Positions 1 to 5,317 of a stretch of 7,364 nt of DNA are shown here, one piece after another. A model generated the notes under the pieces. The model was not told the origin of the DNA. It did not search any database and was given only the letters and a program-made list of their open reading frames with translations. Each line of letters begins with the position of its first letter. Position 1 is the stretch's first letter. Made by a program: the position numbers and the translations under genes. Source of the DNA: Desulfobacterales bacterium (GTDB lineage: Bacteria; Desulfobacterota; Desulfobacteria; Desulfobacterales; C00003060); assembly GCA_030668505.1 (NCBI GenBank), contig DAOUTV010000078.1, positions 1 to 7,364 of the forward strand, given 5' to 3'.

Positions 1-647
1 ATACTTATCACCAGCACAAACAATATGAAGGCAGTACCGCACCTGGGATGAAGCGTTGAAAATCTCTTAGCGTTCTCAACAGTCAGGGCCTCGCCTGCTT
101 CGTATGCAAAAACAGACTTGTGTTCTGCACCATGGTATTCAAAGATTCGCCTAATCTCCTTGAAAAGCGATATGAGCCAGACATAGCCAATGAAAATTAT
201 GATCTTCACAGCCCCATCGATCAGATGAAAAAGAAGGTGCTCAACGCCCAGTCTTACACCAAATAAACGGCCAACGAGGCCGCTGATCACATGAGGCAAA
301 ATCACAAAAAGGACAACTCCTGCCCCAAGCCCTGCAAAGATGGTAAAAAACAGGGCCCAGCCTCCCACTGATTCCTCCTCTTCCTCTAAGGCCTGATTGG
401 CTGAAAAGGTCAGTGCCTGCATGCCATTAATCAGGGATTCAAGCATGATAAGGCTGCCTCTGACAAGAGGCCATTTGAGAAATGCCCATCGCTCAGACAA
501 GGAACGCCATCTGTCCTCCTTGACCAATATCTCGCCATTTGGACGACGCAGTGCAATAGCCAAGCTCTTGGGCGACCTCATCATCACGCCCTCAATCACT
601 GCCTGCCCGCCCACATGAATGTCTTTATGTTCCGTCTTGAACACCAT
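1..647 (-). CDS. DUF1385 family membrane protein, C-terminus beyond window
   Basis: I translated this frame by hand; it is open to the left edge, giving 215 residues of a family usually near 300. The family signatures are clear: VGGQAVIEGVMMRSP at residues 12-26, then YHGAEHK at 171-177, LTVENA at 188-193 and HPRCGTAF at 200-207. Hydrophobic stretches at about 97-125 and 138-162 look like membrane segments, and a third begins near 205. The family is an uncharacterised integral membrane protein often found beside rpmE and prfA; its biochemical role is not established. ATG at 647 is chosen because the conserved GGQAVIEG block follows at once. No clear Shine-Dalgarno sequence precedes it, since an AAAGTG repeat array ends 8 bases upstream. 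It is probably the next gene after rpmE, pushed away by a 238-base insert. Confidence 0.93.
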   Translation of the reverse strand, partial: MVFKTEHKDIHVGGQAVIEGVMMRSPKSLAIALRRPNGEILVKEDRWRSLSERWAFLKWPLVRGSLIMLESLINGMQALTFSANQALEEEEESVGGWALFFTIFAGLGAGVVLFVILPHVISGLVGRLFGVRLGVEHLLFHLIDGAVKIIIFIGYVWLISLFKEIRRIFEYHGAEHKSVFAYEAGEALTVENAKRFSTLHPRCGTAFILFVLVIS

Positions 648-655
648 AAGCACCG

Positions 656-698
656 AAGTGAACTAAAGTGAACTAAAATGCCTAAAGTGCCTAAAATT
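656..698 (+). repeat. AAAGTG array A1 (left arm)
   Basis: Four units in tandem read on the plus strand: AAGTGAACT, AAAGTGAACT, AAAATGCCT, AAAGTGCCT, followed by AAAATTTA. The units are 9 or 10 bases, close to one DNA helical turn. The 12 bases AAAGTGCCTAAA at 684-695 are the exact inverted partner of 866-877 in array A2. The outer end lies 8 bases from the DUF1385 start codon and occupies the place where a ribosome binding site would be expected. Confidence 0.85.
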
Positions 699-862
699 TA
701 AACAGATAAGAAATTCCAGATCTTGTCATCTGATTCCTTATAATCCTGCCCTCGGGAATGCTGGGTAAAGTTGTTCACAAACGGATAATTCGCATCGGGA
801 ATTCTGGGGTCCGGTTTTCAAGCCCTTCGGCGAATTGTCTATGATCCATAATTATCCTACAT

Positions 863-896
863 AACTTTAGGCACTTTAGCTCACTTTAGACACTTT
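863..896 (-). repeat. AAAGTG array A2 (right arm), overlaps the rpmE stop
   Basis: Read on the minus strand, the units are AAAGTGTCT, AAAGTGAGCT, AAAGTGCCT, then AAAGTTA. It is inverted relative to array A1. The first unit forms the last codons of rpmE: AGT GTC TAA encodes Ser-Val-stop. The array therefore begins inside the gene and supplies its termination codon. Confidence 0.85.
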
Positions 897-1113
897 CTTG
901 CTTATTCTGGGCATCAAACTTAGCATACTTCCTGCGGAATCTCTCAATACGCCCGGCTGTATCAACCAGTTTCTGTTTGCCCGTAAAAAAGGGGTGGCAT
1001 TTGGAGCAAATTTCAACCCTGATATCCTTCTTGGTGGACCCTACCTCTACCTCATTGCCGCATGCACAGCGAACTGAAGTTTGAAAATACTCTGGATGTA
1101 TATCCTTCTTCAT
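886..1113 (-). CDS. rpmE: 50S ribosomal protein L31, zinc-binding form
   Basis: The 75-residue product begins MKKDIHPEYF, the usual L31 opening, and carries the CxC and CxxC cysteines of the zinc-binding (C+) form: C16, C18, C36 and C39. The segment around HPFFTGKQKLVDTAGRIERF is the conserved L31 core that contacts the large subunit and helps form bridges to the small subunit. GGAG at 1121-1124 lies seven bases before the ATG. The gene follows rho by 34 bases and is probably on the same mRNA. The last residues (Ser-Val-stop) come from the AAAGTG repeat array, so the extreme C-terminus may have been altered by array insertion; the conserved core is intact. Confidence 0.97.
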   Translation of the reverse strand: MKKDIHPEYFQTSVRCACGNEVEVGSTKKDIRVEICSKCHPFFTGKQKLVDTAGRIERFRRKYAKFDAQNKQESV

Positions 1114-1147
1114 GTCAAGTCTCCATTAGTCGTTGAGTTCATGATTA

Positions 1148-2395
1148 TTAACTGTTCATCAAGTCCAAAAATTCTGTATTATCCGTCGTTCCTTTCATTT
1201 TATCAAGCAAAAACTCCATACTGTCTACCGGATTCAAGGAAGATAGTAATTTTCTCAAAATCCAGGCCCGGCTCAACACGTCCGACGCAAGCAGCAGTTC
1301 CTCTTTCCGCGTCCCTGACCGATTGATGTCGATCGCAGGAAAGATACGCTTGTCTGATAGCTTTCGGTCCAACTGCAACTCCAGGTTGCCGGTCCCCTTA
1401 AACTCTTCAAAGATTACTTCATCCATTCGACTTCCGGTGTCAATCAAAGCTGTGGCAATGATCGTAAGGCTTCCACCTTCCTCAATATTACGAGCAGCAC
1501 CAAAAAAACGCTTTGGGCGATGCAGTGCATTGGAATCGACCCCACCTGAGAGGATCTTACCACTCGGAGGCACCACCGTATTGTAAGCACGGGCAAGGCG
1601 AGTAATACTGTCTAAGAGAATGACCACATCTCGTTTATGCTCCACCAGGCGTTTGGCCTTCTCAAGCACCATTTCCGCCACCTGGACATGCCTCTGGGGA
1701 GGCTCATCAAACGTAGAACTGATCACTTCAGCATCCACCGAGCGTTCCATATCGGTCACCTCTTCCGGTCGCTCGTCAATAAGCAAAACGATCAGCACAA
1801 TATCTTTGTGGTTGGCATTAATGCTATTGGCAATGTCTTGCAGTAACATGGTCTTGCCTGTCCTCGGAGCTGAGACGATAAGGCCCCTCTGGCCAAACCC
1901 GATGGGTGTCAACAGGTCCATAATTCGCACACAATAGTTGTCTGGTTCCCTTTCAAGGACAATCTTTCTCTCTGGATAGAGTGGGGTTAGATTATCAAAG
2001 AGGATCTTGTCCCGTGATTTCTCGGGGTCCTCAAAGTTTACCGCCTCCACCTTCAGCAATGCAAAATACCGCTCGCTATCTTTGGGCGGCCGAATCTGTC
2101 CCGACACAGTGTCACCAGTACGAAGGTTAAAACGCCGGATCTGGGAAGGTGAAATGTAAATGTCGTCAGGGCCCGGCAAATAGCTGTAGTCGGGCGCCCT
2201 CAAAAAACCGAAGCCGTCGGGTAGTATTTCAAGTACGCCCTCACCATAAATAAGGCCGTTCTTCTCTGTCTGGGCCTGCAGAAGTGCAAAAATCAATTCC
2301 TGCTTCCGCATACCTGAGGCACCTTCGATCATGAATTCTTTGGCCATTTTAGTCAGCTCAGCTGCTTTTTTGGCCTTTAGCTCTACTAGATTCAT
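1148..2395 (-). CDS. rho: Transcription termination factor Rho
   Basis: The 415-residue protein has the standard Rho layout and length: an N-terminal helical Rho_N domain (about 1-43), a cold-shock-like primary RNA-binding domain (about 50-118, with GFGFLR at 61-66), and a RecA-type hexameric ATPase. Visible motifs are Walker A SAPRTGKT (175-182), the catalytic DERPEEV segment (207-213), Walker B VVILLDS (257-263), the Q-loop LSGGVDSNAL (282-291), the R-loop near GARNIEEGG (299-307) and the arginine-finger region SGTRKEE (360-366). Walker A differs slightly from the enterobacterial PPKAGKT but keeps GKT. The protein loads on C-rich nascent RNA and terminates transcription. AAGGAAG at 2404-2410 lies eight bases before the ATG. 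A strong promoter and a leader of about 310 nt lie upstream, as expected for an autoregulated rho gene. Confidence 0.99.
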   Translation of the reverse strand: MNLVELKAKKAAELTKMAKEFMIEGASGMRKQELIFALLQAQTEKNGLIYGEGVLEILPDGFGFLRAPDYSYLPGPDDIYISPSQIRRFNLRTGDTVSGQIRPPKDSERYFALLKVEAVNFEDPEKSRDKILFDNLTPLYPERKIVLEREPDNYCVRIMDLLTPIGFGQRGLIVSAPRTGKTMLLQDIANSINANHKDIVLIVLLIDERPEEVTDMERSVDAEVISSTFDEPPQRHVQVAEMVLEKAKRLVEHKRDVVILLDSITRLARAYNTVVPPSGKILSGGVDSNALHRPKRFFGAARNIEEGGSLTIIATALIDTGSRMDEVIFEEFKGTGNLELQLDRKLSDKRIFPAIDINRSGTRKEELLLASDVLSRAWILRKLLSSLNPVDSMEFLLDKMKGTTDNTEFLDLMNS

Positions 2396-2707
2396 TTAAT
2401 CATCTTCCTTTGATTTGGTTAGAAATGCTTTAAAGCGGTAGTCCTCGTGGCCTTACGAACGAGTCGGCTAAGGCCCATTACTGATTGTGCCTATATGAAC
2501 GTAGGGGCTTCGCCCACAATATATTATAGATTTTCTGAGACACAACATTAGCACACTCTGTGGAATATTGGCTGGTTACTCTTTTTGAAAATAATGGGGA
2601 TAAGTGGCAGTGTCTTTCAGCTTGTGCTCTATTGCATGCAGAAGTTACTAGGTGTTTTCTCTATGCTCTCCCAGGAAGGTTCTATTTCATATTTCTGTGT
2701 TTAATAA
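2396..2707 (-). promoter_or_regulatory. Long untranslated leader of rho
   Basis: If transcription starts about 7 bases past the -10 box, rho carries a leader of about 310 nt. It contains a hairpin with arms GGCCTTA and TAAGGCC (2469-2475 and 2449-2455). Three more base pairs, CGA with TCG, extend it inward past a GC bulge. There is also a small GGGC-GAA-GCCC hairpin at 2505-2515 and a 10-base palindrome GCTTTAAAGC at 2427-2436. A 19-codon reading frame (2478-2419) spans the larger hairpin but has no strong ribosome site. A perfect TATAAT at 2523-2528 lacks a matching -35 box. Rho leaders in enterobacteria mediate autogenous attenuation; the same role here is inferred from length and position only. 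Confidence 0.5.
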
Positions 2708-2713
2708 ATAAAT

Positions 2714-2742
2714 AACATATTACACATCCCTGAATGTGTCAA
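2714..2742 (-). promoter_or_regulatory. Sigma-70-type promoter for rho-rpmE
   Basis: On the minus strand, TTGACA (2742-2737) is a perfect -35 box. It is followed by a 17-base spacer and TATGTT (2719-2714), four of six matches to TATAAT. It starts seven bases after the coaE stop and points at rho. An exact 6+6 dyad, ACACAT and ATGTGT, sits at 2722-2739, filling the spacer and touching the -35 box. No intrinsic terminator separates coaE from this promoter, so read-through from the ilv-coaE unit is also possible. Confidence 0.75.
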
Positions 2743-2748
2743 GCCTTT

Positions 2749-3351
2749 TCAAGCACTTTCGGTTATTTTCCTGTAGATTCCTTTTACGGCAATCTCCGTC
2801 TCCTTGAGCAGTCCCTGATTTTTCACAATGTGGTCAGCATATGGTCGCTTCTTATCAACCGCCACCTGAATGCCCAACAGGGCCTGAATCTCCGCTGAAG
2901 ACGAGCCGTCACGGGCCATCAGCCGACCCTTTTGTAGATCTGAGCCGGCTTCAACCAGGACCACGACGTCAAATTGGTCTTGAATCCCGAGTTCGATGAG
3001 AAGGGGAATTTCCACTACCACAACAGCGCCTTCGTGGCAAGATTTGATGGCATCAACCTTCTCCTCGAAAAGTCTGAATATCTCGGGATGGGTTAGCCTC
3101 TCCAGCACCTTGCGCGCCTGAGCGTCTCTTGTAATGATCCCTCTGAGCTTCCTTCGATCCAGGCTGCCATTGGCTCTCAGGATACCTTTGCCAAAGTGGT
3201 CTGAGATGGCCCCAAGAACAGGTGAATCACTCTTGACGGCCTCACGGGCCAAATCATCCAGGCTAATAACATGGGCACCCAGTCGTCCAAAATAATCGCA
3301 GACCACTGTTTTGCCGGTGCCCGCAGCCCCGGTCACTGCAACTTTCAGCAC
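2749..3351 (-). CDS. coaE: Dephospho-CoA kinase
   Basis: The 200-residue product matches the family length and motifs: P-loop GAAGTGKT (8-15), the paired aspartates in ISLDDLARE (29-37), SLDRRKL (63-69), LERLTHPEI (83-91), VVEIPLLIE (112-120) and a C-terminal KKRPYADHIVKNQG stretch (167-180). It phosphorylates the 3'-hydroxyl of dephospho-CoA, the last step of coenzyme A synthesis, in the cytoplasm. The P-loop is a little unusual (the common form is GGIGSGKS) but has all key positions. The start is GTG at 3351, two bases after the ilvC stop, with only a weak purine-rich upstream sequence, so translational coupling to ilvC is likely. The coaE-rho-rpmE order is typical of Deltaproteobacteria. 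Confidence 0.96.
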   Translation of the reverse strand: MLKVAVTGAAGTGKTVVCDYFGRLGAHVISLDDLAREAVKSDSPVLGAISDHFGKGILRANGSLDRRKLRGIITRDAQARKVLERLTHPEIFRLFEEKVDAIKSCHEGAVVVVEIPLLIELGIQDQFDVVVLVEAGSDLQKGRLMARDGSSSAEIQALLGIQVAVDKKRPYADHIVKNQGLLKETEIAVKGIYRKITESA

Positions 3352-3353
3352 CT

Positions 3354-4400
3354 TTATCTGTTTTCAGGTCTGAGCGCGCGTACGGCCGCACCCGCCTGCC
3401 ACATCTCAGAGTTCTTCATTTCGTCCAGTTCTTGTCTGAGCTTTTCGCTATAATCCGGCGCAGAGTTAGCTTCCAGGACAATCCTGGTCTCTTCTCCCGA
3501 AATCACACGTCCATAAAGCTCCTCAAAAACCGGCGTGACCGCATCACGGAATCTGTGCCTCCAATCGAGTGCTCCTCTCTGGGCAGTGGTGCTGCAGTTG
3601 GCATACATCCAGTCCATCCCGTTTTCAGCCACAAGGCGAATGAGACTCTGGGTCAACTCTTCCACGGTTTCATTGAATGCCTCGCTTGGGCTGTGCCCAT
3701 GTTTACGCAACACATTATACTGGGCCTCAAAGATGCCCTCCAAGCAGCCCATAAGAACCCCACGTTCTCCGGTGAGATCACTATGGACCTCTTTTTCAAA
3801 AGTAGTGGGGAAAAGGTACCCGGAGCCGATGGCCATACCAAGGGCAAGGGCTCTCTCTTTTGCCCGGCCCGTGAAATCCTGGAAAACCGCATAGCTGGCA
3901 TTGATGCCGCTTCCATCCAGGAAATTCAATCGCACATTCCTTCCGGAACCCTTTGGGGCCACCAGGATCACATCAATATTTTCCGGTGGAACCACTTTGG
4001 TCTGGTCGCTATATACAATGGAAAACCCGTGGGAAAAATAAAGGGCATCTCCCTCCTTCAGGCACTGCTTGATCTTTGGCCATGCTTTCATCTGACCAGC
4101 ATCAGATATGAGATACTGGATGACGGTGGCCCGCTCTGCCGCCTCTTCCAGTGAAAAAAGCGTCTCGCCCGGCACAAAACCGTCTTGGACCGCCTTTTCC
4201 CAACACTGGCCCCCTTTTCGCTGGCCTACAATCACAGGAATTCCATTGTCCCTCATGTTCAGTGCCTGTGCAGGACCCTGTACCCCATATCCAAGTATGG
4301 CCACCGTTTCATCAGTCAATACCTCTTTGGCCTTTTCCAGAGGAAATTCTTCCAGGGTAACCACTTCTTCCAAGACACCACCAAAATCGATCTCTGCCAT
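3354..4400 (-). CDS. ilvC: Ketol-acid reductoisomerase, Bacteroidetes/fungal-like class I
   Basis: This enzyme converts acetolactate or acetohydroxybutyrate to the dihydroxy acid by Mg2+-dependent alkyl migration and NAD(P)H reduction. The 348-residue protein has a Rossmann domain with GYGVQG (37-42) and a single knotted C-terminal domain, so it is class I. Catalytic positions are present: His in SHGF (H124), Lys in VAPKGSG (K150), the metal ligands in SDLTGERG (D208, E212), glutamates in NETVEEL (243-249) and Ser in CSTTA (S270). GYGVQGPAQALN, VAPKGSGRNVR, NGMDWMYANCSTTA and the ending ALRPEN are the wording I recall from Bacteroidetes IlvC and yeast Ilv5. The common proteobacterial form instead has GYGSQGHAHALN. 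A separate origin is plausible. AAGGAGA at 4407-4413 gives a good ribosome site. The 399-base gap to ilvN is unusually long. Confidence 0.98.
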   Translation of the reverse strand: MAEIDFGGVLEEVVTLEEFPLEKAKEVLTDETVAILGYGVQGPAQALNMRDNGIPVIVGQRKGGQCWEKAVQDGFVPGETLFSLEEAAERATVIQYLISDAGQMKAWPKIKQCLKEGDALYFSHGFSIVYSDQTKVVPPENIDVILVAPKGSGRNVRLNFLDGSGINASYAVFQDFTGRAKERALALGMAIGSGYLFPTTFEKEVHSDLTGERGVLMGCLEGIFEAQYNVLRKHGHSPSEAFNETVEELTQSLIRLVAENGMDWMYANCSTTAQRGALDWRHRFRDAVTPVFEELYGRVISGEETRIVLEANSAPDYSEKLRQELDEMKNSEMWQAGAAVRALRPENR

Positions 4401-4424
4401 AGCTGTTCTCCTTTTCCGTAATTG

Positions 4425-4510
4425 GCCTGCCTTGCCCGCCCTAGTGCTGGTGCTTACTGTAGGAATAAAGCCGGCAAATCAGGCCCGTCCTGCCCGCCCT
4501 GCCCGCCCTG
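4425..4510. repeat. C-rich direct repeats with a G-quadruplex-type tract
   Basis: On the plus strand, CTGCCCGCC is repeated 2.3 times in tandem at 4490-4510. A related copy lies at about 4425-4442 and matches the block at about 4482-4500 at most positions. On the minus strand, which is the mRNA sense of the ilvC leader, 4508-4493 reads GGGCGGGCAGGGCGGG. These are four G-triplets with loops of 1, 2 and 1 bases, a compact canonical G-quadruplex pattern about 95-110 nt upstream of the ilvC start. Folding in RNA or DNA is a prediction. Confidence 0.6.
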
Positions 4511-4548
4511 GCGCGACAGAAGTTGGACAATGTCAAGGTAAGAATAAC

Positions 4549-4750
4549 CCGGTCTGGGCCAGGGGCGCGACAACTTTAGCATTGATGCCTGTCCCCGTCA
4601 TCCCGGTCTGTCTTCGACCCTGAGCTCAGACCGAAGGGGGCCAGGGGCACAACGTGCTTATACTGATCCACTAATACCGGTCTGGCCAGGGGGGGCTTCA
4701 TACCTACAAGCACACAGCCGGTTGGATAGGTCTGGGCCGGGGGCGAGTAG
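4549..4750. repeat. Degenerate GGTCTGGGCCAGGGGC repeats with REP-like palindrome
   Basis: Four diverged copies lie at 4549-4572, 4603-4653 (split), 4677-4695 and 4728-4750, with the core GGTCTGGGCCAGGGGC. The second is interrupted by a palindromic segment. CTTCG (4612-4616) and CGAAG (4632-4636) flank the perfect 10-base palindrome CTGAGCTCAG (4620-4629), with the competing pair GGTCTG and CAGACC (4605-4610 and 4627-4632). This resembles the short interspersed palindromes seen in many bacterial genomes. With the C-rich block it fills the ilvN-ilvC gap, and no gene is visible there. A weak promoter-like pair (ATGACC 4803-4798, 17 bases, TAAAAT 4780-4775) at the ilvN end could serve ilvC. Confidence 0.55.
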
Positions 4751-4799
4751 TAAAATTCGTTGGACCCTCAGTCTATTTTAATAACAACAAGAAGTGCGG

Positions 4800-5303
4800 T
4801 CATGGAGTTGCCCCCGTGCTTACTTTCTTCTCTCGGGACAGAGCTATAGAGCCCGTGCGGGCAATCTCCTTGACACCCATAGGTCTTAAGAGGCTCAGGA
4901 TGGCTGCAAGCTTATCTGCCGTACCGGTCACTTCAACGGTATAGTGGGTGGGACTCACATCGACGATGTTGCACCTGAATATATCCACAATCCTCAAAAT
5001 CTCCGCCCTGTAATCTGGCTTGGCTTGGACTTTGATCAAGGCCATTTCCCGCCCCACATATTCTGTGCCGGTCAGGTCATGCACCTTGATCACATTAATC
5101 AGTTTATTGATCTGCTTCATGATCTGTTCGGCAATGGCATCGTCTCCTCGTGTGACCAATGTTATGCGGGAAATTCCGGTGTCCATGGTCTCTGCCACAC
5201 ACAGGCTCTCTATGTTGAAACCACGACCACTGAACAAGCCTGCCACCCGGGAAAGTACTCCCGGCTCATTGTCCACCAATAACGATATGATATGTTTCTG
5301 CAT
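4800..5303 (-). CDS. ilvN: Acetohydroxyacid synthase regulatory subunit
   Basis: The product has 167 residues, with an N-terminal ACT domain (about 4-76) and the C-terminal small-subunit domain (about 85-160). DNEPGVLSRVAGLF and GRGFNIESL (11-35) are the family signature. G15 and N30 match positions needed for valine sensing in E. coli IlvH (G14 and N29), so valine feedback is likely retained. The protein binds the IlvB catalytic subunit, stimulates it and confers end-product inhibition. ATG at 5303 is chosen because GGAG (5311-5314) lies seven bases upstream and MQKHIISLLVD is the usual opening. A longer reading to 5375 would overlap the end of ilvB. It follows ilvB by 14 bases in one operon. 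It could equally be named ilvH. Confidence 0.97.
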   Translation of the reverse strand: MQKHIISLLVDNEPGVLSRVAGLFSGRGFNIESLCVAETMDTGISRITLVTRGDDAIAEQIMKQINKLINVIKVHDLTGTEYVGREMALIKVQAKPDYRAEILRIVDIFRCNIVDVSPTHYTVEVTGTADKLAAILSLLRPMGVKEIARTGSIALSREKKVSTGATP

Positions 5304-5317
5304 AATTCGTCTCCGTT

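Larger units (their letters stand above)
656..896. other. Cassette A: inverted AAAGTG arrays around about 165 bp
   Basis: This stretch between rpmE and DUF1385 is bounded by inverted copies of the AAAGTG array. The interior (about 699-862) has no recognisable gene. On the minus strand it holds a 40-codon open stretch (817-698, ending with TAA, no obvious start) and a 24-codon ATG reading frame (849-775) with AGGA five bases before the ATG. Neither resembles a protein I know. Since rpmE and DUF1385 are often close neighbours, the segment looks inserted. A transcript across it could pair the two arms into a stem. Calling it a mobile or regulatory element is inference. Confidence 0.4.

Noticed and set aside
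397..618. Plus-strand 73-codon frame at the left end
   Set aside because: It is antisense to the clearly conserved DUF1385 frame.
2743..2775. Intrinsic terminator after coaE
   Set aside because: Only a weak imperfect repeat without a U-tract is present, and the rho promoter occupies the region.
3432..4154. Plus-strand 240-codon open frame opposite ilvC
   Set aside because: It lies entirely antisense to a complete, motif-rich IlvC and shows no recognisable domain; it is a shadow frame, as are the plus-strand frames opposite rho, ilvB and ilvN.
4508..4536. TTGACA at 4536-4531 as an ilvC promoter
   Set aside because: The -10 position 17 bases on reads CGCCAG, with no TATAAT-like sequence nearby.
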